From: Ichthyophis bannanicus
Lineage: Eukaryota; Chordata; Amphibia; Gymnophiona; Ichthyophiidae
Length of the DNA: 64,000 bases
Assembly: GCA_033557465.1 (NCBI GenBank)
Contig: CM066032.1
Coordinates: 446,832,270 to 446,896,269 of the forward strand
Direction: 5' to 3'
Shown here piece after piece: positions 44,356-54,042 of the stretch. Below the pieces are notes generated by a model. That model was not told where the DNA came from. It searched no databases and worked only from the letters and a program-made list of their open reading frames with translations. The translations under genes were made by a program, and so were the position numbers. The number at the start of each line of letters is the position of its first letter. Positions within the stretch are counted from its first letter, which is position 1.

Positions 44356-45002
44356 CTAGAAGCCAGCTACTCTCAAATGCCTCATGTATCCCAGACTGGG
44401 CCAGGGTGTACGTGTCATGGCATGCTTCAGGGTAGCATGCCACAACATTAGTTATCTCCATCTCAGCATTGCAGATGACCTGTATATAGAGAGAGTAGTA
44501 GGTCTTCCGATTCCAGTTTATGGCCTTGTGGTGGCATGGTGGGCAGAGGACCACATGCGTGCAATCAATGGCACCCAGGACAGATGGGAGTCCTGCAGGC
44601 ACATGACCCACTGCTGCTGGTGCTAGGTATGCGAAAGGGCAATGTAGTGTGCACAGCACTTCACAAAGGCATTCAGGAACTCACTTATGCAGCGAGACAC
44701 AGATGTCTGGCTAAGGCCTGCTGCCATTGCCAACACTGGTTGGAAGGCACCCATTCCAAGGAATGCCAGGGCTGTGAGTACCTTCATATGCAGGGGAACT
44801 TCACCCCCCCCCCCCTGGTTGCCACTGGCACCAGGTCTGTCTGCAGCTCCAGGCACAGGTTGTGTATCACAGCATGGTCAAACCTGTAGCGGGCCATACA
44901 GGGCTTATCGCTGAAGCCTAGGTACTGGAAGCGCAGCCTCAGGATCCTGGGAAATGGGTGACGCTGCCTGGCCTTCCAGCGGTCACATTCTGTTTGTGCC
45001 AA
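44356..45002 (-). pseudogene. Harbinger (HARBI1-like) transposase, first exon, two frameshifts
   Basis: Minus strand, three overlapping frames. The first (45002-44784) has RYRFDHAVIHNLC, the N-terminal helix region. A C-run at 44804-44815 shifts to the second (44856-44623), with LHMKVLTALAFLGMGAFQP and GLSQTSVSRCISEFLNAFVK. Another shift near 44650 leads to the third, with GAIDCTHVVLCPP (first catalytic Asp), NRKTYYSLYIQVICNAEME, PEACHDTYTLAQSGIHEAFE and SSWLLG at the splice donor. Domain order is exactly that of PIF/Harbinger DDE transposases. Decayed. Confidence 0.85.
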
Positions 45003-45654
45003 TAGAGTTGTGACAAGCCATCAAGATGTGATCTCTCGTGATATCATGGGGTCTGACACCACAGTGATATGCACCTGTGGGAGATTGGAAAAGGTCAGGT
45101 CAGGTGCATTGTGCAGGGGCCTGCATATGGGCGGCAGAGGCCTCATGGAGCTATGGTGTATATGGGATGGGGATCCTGTGTCACGGACAGACATGTACAT
45201 TGCTTATGTATGCCTTTGGTGCTTTCATGGTGGCTCCACAGATAAGGTGGGTGTGGCAATGACTGGGTGGCATCTGGGGTGCAGGTGGTGTGGGCTTGAT
45301 AGCAGGTTGGGGGTGGTTCGGGTGCAGCTGTAGAAGTATCTGTATGGGGCTCCTGTGAGGTGTGATGACCAATGCGGGACACACAGACTCATCAAGGGCA
45401 CCTCAGTATAGGGTGGTGGATGCAGGTGGTTGACATACCGGTTAGTGGCTTTCATTCATACAGAAAGGTAGTAGGTCTGCTGTGCTCCCAACATGTCCAT
45501 CATAGGGGGGTTGCATGTGGGAAGGGGTGCATGAGAGGTGTTTCTGGAACTTGTCAGACGGCTGCCTGGGTGAGAATCTTCACAGTCTTGGCAAGTGCAT
45601 ATTTCTGTATGATTTGCAAGGGATTGTGGGCAATGCAGTTCATTCACACCAGAC
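45003..45654. other. Harbinger non-coding region 5' of the transposase
   Basis: GT-rich sequence of the same composition as the rest of the Harbinger region. No ORF with a domain. It leads into the insertion at 45661. Confidence 0.35.
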
Positions 45655-46141
45655 ACAGCTGCTGACAATAATTTAGTTGTGCTCTTGGGTAAAGCTAATA
45701 AGATATTTATTTATGGGGTTATTTCTCCCAACACAGATATGCTTGGTAGCACATAAATCAGGTTACTTGCTTCCAGTGTTTAAATTGGAAAAACAAAGTC
45801 AAAGTCAAAATCAAAATCAGGAAAACAACCTTTAAACTTGTCAGGCAATTAGCTAATGTTTTCTTAGCATATATCTAACAAACGAAAAGCCACAAAGAAA
45901 GAAAAAAACTGTTCTTTTCAGGTTAACTTCTGATAACTTCCCACATAGATTCAGAAGTGATTCTCTCCTAGCTCACAAGCAATTAGGTAAGGCTCAATTG
46001 CTAGTAGTTATCCAGCTGAAACCCCTTAGCTGACTTGCTTTCTACTGTGTGGGTCAAATCCTGCTTCAGGAGCTTTTCTGAGTAGATTAAAGAACAAGTT
46101 TGTATTTCTTTGTGATGGTTGCTGTACTTTATAACAGAAAG

Positions 46142-47110
46142 TTACCAAAGGAGTTTGGACAGAGAACAGTCCATATAAACACATTCTTCATCTGCAATCA
46201 TTCCCCCATCTTCAACAAGCATAGGTTCAATATCATGGATTGGCACAGATGAATCTCTCAATGGAGCACTTTCAGGAGAATACTTGTTTCCCTGCTGTCT
46301 TTCAAGGTTATAGCTAGGGCATAGATCAGTGTTCATACCTGAGCTTCCATTGCTGCTAGAGTTCCTCTCTATATAGCCTGGCCAGTATGTAGTCCAGTTC
46401 TTATGTCCAGCCTTCCAATCCAGATCCCTGGACACTGGATCTCTCTTCACATACCTTCTGGCACGGGTCTTAGGGTCCCTTCCACGTGCAGCTGTCTCCC
46501 TCACAGGTAGCGTCTGGAGATTCCTAGCTCTGCAGCACCATTCCTCTGGCTTTCCCCAGTCCAATGGTGTATGCTGGCCCTTGGAATGCCTCCCAGTATA
46601 CGTACTGCTTTGGACTCTTCTAGATCTCTCAAAGGCTTTTCTCTTCCTTCTTCCAAAGGGTCTCTTTCCCTCTCTGTCCGTCCAGTTTGGCTTCTGCTTC
46701 TGATGATCCTTCAGATGAAACTGATGATCAAGCTCAAGCTGATTCTCAGGATAATGAGGATGCTTCTCTGTAGAATAAACTCTACTCTTATTCTGCTTAG
46801 ATGAGTGCTCCTCCCTAACACAGCGCAGCTGTGCTGAATCAGGCCCTGCCCTTTGAGATGAGTGCTTAGGGATTACCTCATAGCCCTCCTGATTGAACAC
46901 ACGTTTCCCCACTTCAGCTCCTCTAATGGCTGTTGGAAACCTGGTGCATTCTGGGACTGGTAGTCTTTTATGGGAAAATTCTGTTTTCTTATTTCTACCA
47001 GAACTGACAGGTTGCTTGTTCAGAGTCACTTCACCTTTCCTATAGCTCCTTCCTGAGCTATGATAAGCTTCCTTATCACAACCTTCATGGCATCCTTGCA
47101 CTGTTGCCAA
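46142..47110 (-). CDS. Unrecognised 322-aa charged protein of a mobile element
   Basis: An uninterrupted minus-strand frame rich in Lys, Arg, Glu, Ser and Gln, with few hydrophobic stretches and basic blocks (KRPFGRRKRKAFERSRR near residue 160). The C-terminal acidic part is PMLVEDGGMIADEECVYMDC. No RT, integrase, zinc-knuckle or DDE signature is visible. It is homologous by shared phrases to the decayed ORF at 4900-5897. It may be a gag-like or accessory protein; function unknown. The start Met at 47110 is five bases inside the proposed element border, so the true start may lie elsewhere. Confidence 0.45.
   Translation of the reverse strand: MATVQGCHEGCDKEAYHSSGRSYRKGEVTLNKQPVSSGRNKKTEFSHKRLPVPECTRFPTAIRGAEVGKRVFNQEGYEVIPKHSSQRAGPDSAQLRCVREEHSSKQNKSRVYSTEKHPHYPENQLELDHQFHLKDHQKQKPNWTDREGKRPFGRRKRKAFERSRRVQSSTYTGRHSKGQHTPLDWGKPEEWCCRARNLQTLPVRETAARGRDPKTRARRYVKRDPVSRDLDWKAGHKNWTTYWPGYIERNSSSNGSSGMNTDLCPSYNLERQQGNKYSPESAPLRDSSVPIHDIEPMLVEDGGMIADEECVYMDCSLSKLLW
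46944..46965 (-). promoter_or_regulatory. Possible ZNF143/STAF-like site
   Basis: The reverse complement reads ACTACCAGTCCCAGAATGCA, near the known motif ACTACAATTCCCAG. It lies inside the ORF of copy 2, unlike the site in copy 1, so a shared function is doubtful. Confidence 0.25.
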
Positions 47111-47120
47111 GCCTACAGCT

Positions 47121-47912
47121 TTGCATGGATCACCTGGAGTGGGGACAGTTAATGGACATGGTAGGGTTGATCCCTGGGGTCACCTGCAGAGGTTCACAGT
47201 GCTAAAGGAGTGGTTGCTGCTTGGCACAGTTAACCAGTGGGGCTGGGGGGATTGTGGATATGCCATGCATACAGGGCAGCATGGAGCAGGCACCGCTGCT
47301 CCTCTGAGGAGAACATTGGGACAGTAATGCCTGATAATGCAGGGATGGCCCATGTGGTCCATCACAACTGCCATGCTGCTGTGTTTGCTACATGGTACAG
47401 CAGATGTGGTGCAGTGGTAACAGTGACCTCCCATTGCCATCAGCTGGTTGGGGCCTTTGTCCACCTCCTCCTCTCACCTCCCCTCAATGGCTTGCTTTGT
47501 CTCCATCTCTCCCCCTGTAGTTCATATACCTAGCAATGCAACTACCATGGCTCTGCCATACTGTGTACAACAGGCACAGGTCGCACCTACCTCATCAGTG
47601 GTAGCTGGGATGTGAATTCGCAGATATCCTTTCAGGATTACAGATATTGCTGTTGCGTAATCTGTAGCACAATTGCCAATGGATCTGACCGATGAAAGGG
47701 CAGATGCCAAGACGTGAACGCTGTTTATGAGGCCGACATCTAAGTTGCATGTATACGTGGCAGCATAAGTGCAGATACGTGGCGTATTCTGAGCATCTGT
47801 TAATCTACGTCTCTCGGCATCCAACCAGCATAAAACATTCATCGTCCCACGGACATGGCCCTACGATTTGGATGTGTACTGATATGGGTGATTCTACTTT
47901 TGGGGCGTATTC
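47121..47912. other. Harbinger non-coding region 5' of the Myb-like ORF
   Basis: No ORF with a domain. Continuous in composition with 45003-45654 once the insertion is removed, so it is the remainder of the divergent intergenic region between transposase and Myb-like gene. Confidence 0.35.
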
Positions 47913-48290
47913 ATGTCTGCCTGTGCTTTTGCGATGGCTCCAAGGAAGTTTGCATGGAAGCACAACTTCAGCAAGGGTGAATCGACCCTCCTCCTAGAGG
48001 CCATTCTCAGTGACTATGCAGGCCTGAGGGGCACAGAGGAGTGCAATCTAAGTGTCTATGAGCGGCGGTGGTGGCAGCAGTGGCTGGCCATCTGTCAGAA
48101 GGTGAACCATTACAAAAGGGACATAGAGGACATGAAGTGGAAGTGGCAGCAGGTGCACCAGGAGGTGTGTACAAAGGTGAGCAGTGAGGGTCCTGATGGT
48201 CAGGGAATGCATCTGAGTGACCTGAAGCAGCAGGTCCTGGCAACCGTAGACTCTATCACACTGGAAGGTGTCAATGACATGACATTTTAA
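47913..48290 (+). CDS. Harbinger Myb/SANT-like DNA-binding protein, N-terminal part
   Basis: 125 codons. The region RKFAWKHNFSKGESTLLLEA, then W-rich YERRWWQQWLAICQKVN and RDIEDMKWKWQQVHQEV, is the Myb/SANT-like trihelix that Harbinger elements encode beside their transposase; it binds the element ends and carries the transposase into the nucleus. It lies divergent to the transposase. A second Met (residue 8, MAPRKFAWKHN) is the more typical start. A donor-like GGGTACGTGC lies shortly after the TAA, so the stop may be a mutation. Confidence 0.8.
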   Translation: MSACAFAMAPRKFAWKHNFSKGESTLLLEAILSDYAGLRGTEECNLSVYERRWWQQWLAICQKVNHYKRDIEDMKWKWQQVHQEVCTKVSSEGPDGQGMHLSDLKQQVLATVDSITLEGVNDMTF

Positions 48291-48411
48291 GGCTGCCACA
48301 GGACCAGGGTACGTGCATGATGTGTCTCGTCCACACCCTCAGTGGCCAGTGCCTGTGTCCTGCATCATGGGGTTCAGGGCTCCCTTCACTGCTCACCCAC
48401 CCCTCACATGT

Positions 48412-48711
48412 GTGGGAGGAGTGGCCTAGTGGTTAGAACAAGGTACTTTGGGCCGGAGGGCCGGGGGTTCAAGTCCCACCTGGGGACAGCAATCTCAGGC
48501 CGGAGGGACTGGGATTTCTAGTCCTATAGGCACTCCTTGTGGTCTTGGGCAAGCCACTTAACCCTCCATTGCCCATGTTCCCTGTAAGTATTAGCGTATG
48601 TGTGTCATATCCCCTCGTGTTAAATGTATCTCCCAATTGACCGCTTTGACCCGGTGAAAAGCGGGATATAAATACAGCTAAATAAAATAAAAATAAAATA
48701 AAATAAATAAA
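48412..48711 (+). mobile_element. tRNA-derived SINE with L2-type tail and 6-bp duplication
   Basis: Flanks are ACATGT at 48406-48411 and 48712-48717. A-box-like TGGCCTAGTGG and B-box GGTTCAAGTCC (48466-48476) are good pol III elements. The body includes CTTGGGCAAGCCACTTAACC. The 3' end has the hairpin ACCGCTTT...AAAGCGGG (48640-48665) and ATATAAATACAGCTAAATAA, the same words as the L2 at 22833-22880. It lies in what is probably the intron of the Myb-like gene. Confidence 0.92.
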
Positions 48712-48961
48712 ACATGTCCACCTTCAGGCTGGGCAAAGGGCACACATAGGCATGTTTGCACCACCACATTTCCCTCTACATCCTTGTTGGAGGGATCTGT
48801 GGCTCTGGCCTTGCACTGTGGTGTATAACTTGGTCTCTGCTGTTCCCCACACATCTGCACTGCTGTGTCCCCCTTTCTGTTCACCTACACATCTGCGCAT
48901 GTGTGCATGCATACTGTGTGCATCCATCACTGCTGGTTTGCTGACCCATGCCTATCCCAAC

Positions 48962-49900
48962 AGGTGCAGCTGCAGTTGCAGGATCCAGCACTGCACCCAT
49001 GCCAGCGAGGCCGCAAGTTGCTCCACCACTGCCCCAGTCATCTGCTCCTGCTGCCCCCTCTGTGGCACCAGAGGAGGTGGAGGATCGCCTCCAGGGGGCC
49101 CCACTGACATGGCATAAGGGCCAGTTGCCACAATGAGGACAGAGGATGATGCATTGGAGATGGAGGGGAACCAGCTCGCACCATTACCAGAGCCGCCACT
49201 ACCCCAGGGAAGGCCCATTTGCAGGGAGCAGACACACCACTGCACATCTGCGCTGCTTGTGCAGTGTGCCCAGTGCTTGCTCGGACATCAGGAGGCACAT
49301 GCAGAACACATGCATGCAAAGATGGGGCTCCTTCACAGGAGTGTCTCACTCCAGGAGAGAAAGCTGCCCCTCAAGGAACAGCAAATGACGGCCAGAGCCA
49401 CCCTGGATGCCTCCTTAGACCAACTGGGCACCTGGTTTGGGACTGTGATTGGTGACCAGCTCTCAGAGTGCACCTGGACGCATCACGGTCTGCAGTCTGC
49501 CATCTGCCACTGCCAAGATCGATTCACCACCTCTGCCACAGTTCACTGCTGTTATGGCACCTGCATGTACTCCTGTGCCTACTGCCATGCCTTCCACCAG
49601 CAGGGTGTCAACACGCACCAGTGCATGGCAGGCATCAGCTGGGGGGGAGCATGGCTGGGGGACAGTCTAGGGTCCTGGGCCCCATGCCTTGGCATGTGGG
49701 GCTGCCTATGGTATTTCCACCATTCCATTTGGTGAAGGGGGGACAGCGGGGATAGCAGCAGCTCATCTTCAGAGGGCACATCCGCCTTCTGTCCAACGCA
49801 GGTCCCAGCACAGGGGACAAGCAATGTGACCTTGGGGCAGGGGAGGGCATGGAGCTGGGCAAGGGGATGTAGGGGATGGCAGTAGTTGTTGCCTGGCAGC
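48962..49900 (+). pseudogene. Harbinger Myb-like protein, C-terminal part
   Basis: After the acceptor-like CCTATCCCAACAG (ending 48962) the frame reads GAAAVAGSSTAPMPARPQ and EEVEDRLQGAPLTWHKGQ, an Ala/Pro-rich linker. After a stop the +1 frame 49133-49735 contains EDDALEMEGNQLAP and a probable coiled coil (SVSLQERKLPLKEQQMTARA), as expected for this family. Later text holds a Ser-rich GDSSSSSSEGT (about 49745-49780). The frames are broken. The right end of the Harbinger element is not identified; I see nothing else up to 50431. Confidence 0.55.
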
Positions 49901-50749
49901 CAGGTCTGTCTACTAGGTGTGTTCATATTTCATGGTTGGGGATTGTGGTCTGCCATGGGCTGGGGGGGAGGCACATGGGTGTGTGCTGTGAGCAGTGTGG
50001 TGTTCTGTGGTGCCAAATGGGGGTGTATGTGAGGGGTGGCATGGGTTGATCAGCCCTTTGTACATGGGGTGGGCACTGTGCTTTTATCACCACTGGTTCC
50101 ACCTGAGTAAATGTATTACATTGGCATTAGCCATTCTCCTGTTGTTGCTGGTTTTCTAGCTCCTGCCCTTATTCCATGTTTCTGGTGGTCTGGTTGTACG
50201 TGTAAGCTCCTGCATTCACACATACACTCACACGGTCAGAATACAACTTGGATGTCTATGCTGGCAGACATGCCCCATTCCTGCCCCTCTTTTTGATGTA
50301 CAGGGTTCCACGTCCAAGACGGCTTAACATCAATGTCATTTTGGTTGCAGAATACATGCTTGCCCATCGGCGCTCTTTGCACTTGTACATGGCATGTCTA
50401 GTCCCCTTATTCATGGTTCAGAATGATCCCCATAGTGTTTCTGGATTTTCAGAAAGCCTTTAATAAGATCCCTCATGAGACACTCTTAAGGAAATTTAAA
50501 AAATCATGGGATAGAAGGCATATCCTATTGTAGCTTGGAAACTGGTTAAAAGACAGAAAGGTCTTGCACATTGGCTTACTCCTTTGCATGCTCATGGTGT
50601 GCTTTGTTTCCATCATGCAGACAATAGGTTTTCTACTAAGCACAGCTTCCCTCCCTTTTAAAATTGAGTCCTCTACTGCACTCTCAATTCCAGCTTTGGT
50701 GAGTATCAGTGGAGCCCGATCCTAGAAGGGGCATGTCTGGGCCATCTAG

Positions 50750-51290
50750 ACAGCCACGACCAGGATGGGCCCATTAGGACCCAATTCTGCACCTTGGGAA
50801 CAGGATGGCCCCGTGGTTGCAAGATAGGATCCTGGGAGATGGCCCAGCATGCTCCTGCATTGCCAAAGGGACATCCTCCCTGTGGCTCAATCTGCCCGCT
50901 GCTTCAGACCCCCTCGTTTCCCAGCCACCCGACCCGAGAGGAGAGGCCAGGACCCGGATCCCCTGCTCTCTGCCGTCACCACTGGGGGGCTGACCAGCTG
51001 ATCCGGGGGAGCGGCCAGCACTTATTCCACCTCTGAGGTGGAATAAGCTGGCCATCCCCCCGGCAATCCCCAGACATACAGGGCTGTCACCGGAATCGGC
51101 CCTGTACATCCATGGGTTGGTCCTGCCCATGCTCCGCCCACTCCCCTCCCCCTGCCATTCCATCCCCCGCAGCACGCATAGCAGCTCTGTGCATGCAGGG
51201 GGGCCAGGAAGCGGCATATGGTGAAGGCCGATAACAGGGCTGCATGCCCTGGCAGGACGTGTAGCCCCTCTATTTGCACTAGCCTTTACA
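50750..51290 (+). repeat. GC-rich L2 leader with internal mirror segments
   Basis: It matches the stand-alone block at 15651-16150. It contains inverted segments: CTTATTCCACCTC is followed at once by GAGGTGGAATAAG (51020-51048), and ACAGGGC...GCCCTGT occurs near 51078-51105. No ORF with a domain. Confidence 0.65.
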
Positions 51291-53101
51291 ATCTTCCTTC
51301 TTCTAGTCTGTCAGCCCGGACTCAGATTTATGACCAATGTTCAACGTGCACCTACCAAAGACTTTGCCTTTCTCTCTCTCCTCTCCCAGGTGGGTTTGAT
51401 AAATACCAGAAGTATAAAAAACAAGGCCCCTATTATTATAGACCTATTCTGACTCCATCATCTGCAGATCCTGGTAGTGTGTGAAACGTGGCTTAAGGAT
51501 GATGATACAGCCCTCCTACAGGAAGTTACATTAAGTTCTCATCTTTCTTCTGCTCTCACTCTTCCAGAAGAGGAGGAGGGGTGGCCCTCATTGTTCCATC
51601 TGCTTGGAACTGTAGAGAAATTCCAAACAGTATCTCTCCCTACTTTGAGGCTGTCACAATCTCAGTTAATGCAGTTTACCTTGCATTGTCTCCTCCTATA
51701 ACTGGCTCCATTCATGATTTCCTCTTCCTATCAGGCCCTCCAGTAAGTTATCTCAGATTTTAAACTTTTATCAGGACCTCTCCTGATCTTAGAGAATTCA
51801 ACATTCATCTAAATTACCCAGAATCCTTTATGTGTACTGACCTTGTTTCCTATTTCCCTGATCTAGGCTTTGCCCTCCTCTCCTCTAAGCCCACCCATTC
51901 TGCTGGCCACTGCCTCAATATGACCTTTTTCAGAGATTGTAGTATCCCTTGCACTCCGTACAGATCAACCCTCAATCCTGACCAGATCACTTCCTAGTCC
52001 AATTCTAGATGGTCTGTACTACGTTACAGGATAAGTGCCCAAGCCTCAACTCATGTGAAAAATCAAGGATATTGACAATGAACAGTTCACCTCTGTCTCA
52101 CTTTGTCTCCCCTCTGATTTCTCCACTTTGTCACTCAAACAACAAGTCCTCTCCTGGAACACACTTTTAATTAAGACCTTAGACTTACAAGCCCCATAAA
52201 AGAGAATTATAGGTCACAGTTTGCATATCCCTGATAAAAGTCAGAGTTCTGGAGAGGAGCAAGATGTGCAGAGTGGAGATGGAAGAAACTCCCCTCCTGA
52301 GAAAATAAAACCACCTGCCTCCTTCTTCAACGGGAATACAAAGAACGGATTCACCATAAGAAAGTTGCCTTTTTTCCTCTCTTATTAATGATCAAGAAAA
52401 CTTTCCCAAGCAGATTTTCTCTAGTTTTAATTCTTTATCCCTGAAGTTCACTCCATCCTCTGATATCAGTTCCATATCCCTAAGCCAATTTGCCTCTCAT
52501 CTTACATCTCGAATTTTGGCCCTTCAGGGAAACCCTCCAGCAATTAGTAGTCAATTTCCACTCCTGCCTTTATCTTCCTCAGAGCATCTCCCCAATGCCC
52601 CTCCAGGAGTTCACTCTGGCTCCTTCACTCACTTCAGACCTCTGTTTCTAGCTCACCTTACCAGATTATTTAACTCCCTGAATTGATCAAACTCTTTGAT
52701 ACAATTGCCATCTTGCTGATAAAGAGCTTCTGGAATGCTTTTGCCCTGCTCCTACTGGAATCAATAAATAACAGTCTGACACAGGGGAAGTTACATCCGC
52801 TTGGAAACACTCTATCAGGTCCACTTTTTAAGAAACAGAACTTGGACCCAACTGTCCCTGAAAGTTATCGTTCTATTTCCAACATGCCTTTCCCAGCCAA
52901 GTTGCTGAAAAGGCAGTTCTAGAACAAGTCTCCAGGTTTTGGGAGGTCAATAACTTGTTCCATCCTCTTCCGTCTGGATTCTGACCCTGCCACAGTATAG
53001 ATACCACACTTATTGCCCTGCTAAATGAGGTTGCCCTTTCCCTTGATAGTCTCAGAGATGTAATAATAAGCTTGATCTCAGCACCGTCTTTGAGGTAGAT
53101 T

Positions 53102-54042
53102 ATTTATTATTTATCGATACTGCACAGTTAGCTTCGGCGGCTTCTGGGCAGCACGGCCAGACCCAGATATTCACTTCCATTGCCGTGGAAGTGAATATAT
53201 GGGGTTTGGGGGTCGGCGGGCAGGGCTAAGTGGCTACAGCGCTTAGCCCTTCCTAGTTGAATATCAGGCCCTAAGTTTTTACAATGAACAAGTTATGAAC
53301 AGCATTAGAACTTTTATAATGAATATGGAGAGTAAGTCAGTGAACTCATAAAAATGAACATTTTGTGAAGCTGAGAACAAACAAAACTATATAGAAAGGG
53401 ATGAAAGGTTGGTGGGTGTAGGAGGTGTTGGGATCATAGGGGTTTCATGAGTGTGGGAGGAGTGGGGTCATAGGGGTTTCATGAGGGTGGGACAGGGGGA
53501 GGATGTGCTTGTGGGCATGGGTTTCTGCTGATTGTACATTGTTGGTTGCTCATTGCCAAAATGCTTCTGGAAGAGGTGCATCTTGAGTTGTTTACGAAAG
53601 TCTGCGGAAGACTTGATGGTTCAAATTGCTGTGGGTAATGTATGCCAGAGGGTGGGGGCATATAGTATAATGCTCTTGCTCTTGTAACCTGCTTGCAATT
53701 GTGAGTACATGGAGGGATACTGAGGAGGTTCTGTGTGCTCTTTCTCCTTGGTATATGAGCGTTCGAGTTGTGAATTAAGGCGTGTAGTTGCTCTGCTGAT
53801 TTCCCATCCAGAGTTTTATGGATGAGGATTAGAACCTTGTACTGTATTCTTGAGTTGATGGAGAGCCAATGGAGGTGTTTGAAGATGGGAGTGATGTGGG
53901 TCTTCCATGAAGCTTGGAAGATGGTTCTAGCAATGGTGTTTTGGGTGAGCTGCAATGGATGGATTGCAGCTTGATAAATGAAATTACAGTAATCAAATAG
54001 TGGAGTGATGGTGGCCTGGCAGACTGTACGGAAAGTATCGGT
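53102..54042 (-). mobile_element. L2 fragment inside the old L2, opposite strand
   Basis: The minus strand at 53955-53479 encodes RT C-terminal text (QLTQNTIARTIFQASWKTHI, TPIFKHLHWLSINSRIQYKV). The tail (TATTTATTATTTA) is at the left. It separates the host L2 codons FEVD and HHSLL, with similar flanks GGTAGATT and GGTAATTC (six of eight). A MITE-like block (53126-53273) lies near its 3' end. Confidence 0.8.
53126..53273. mobile_element. MITE-like block, GATATTCA family
   Basis: It contains CAGATATTCACTTCC...GGAAGTGAATAT as a palindrome (53172-53200) and ends TTGAATATCAGGCCC. It is related by its ends to 864-1195 and 3563-3920. It is the innermost layer of the nest. Confidence 0.5.

Larger units (their letters stand above)
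45661..47114 (-). mobile_element. 1.45-kb insertion of an unrecognised family (copy 2)
   Basis: It interrupts Harbinger-type sequence and is flanked by ACAGCT at 45655-45660 and 47115-47120, a possible 6-bp duplication. On the minus strand it has a 322-codon ORF, about 480 bp of AT-rich 3' sequence and a possible poly(A) signal AATAAA about 40 bp from its end. No LTR or terminal inverted repeat was recognised. A related decayed copy is at 4490-5900. Confidence 0.5.

Noticed and set aside
45661..47114. Endogenous retrovirus or LTR element
   Set aside because: The insertion has a gag-like composition but I see no paired LTRs, primer-binding site, protease, RT or integrase motif. It is left as unrecognised.
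48412..48500. tRNA gene
   Set aside because: A and B boxes are present, but the segment is the head of a SINE with body, LINE-type tail and target duplication, and the cloverleaf is not intact.
36719..50431. One CR1 split by the whole Harbinger region (35021-36718 continuing at 50432)
   Set aside because: The piece at 50432 starts upstream, in the CR1 consensus, of where the left piece ends, so the two overlap and are separate copies.
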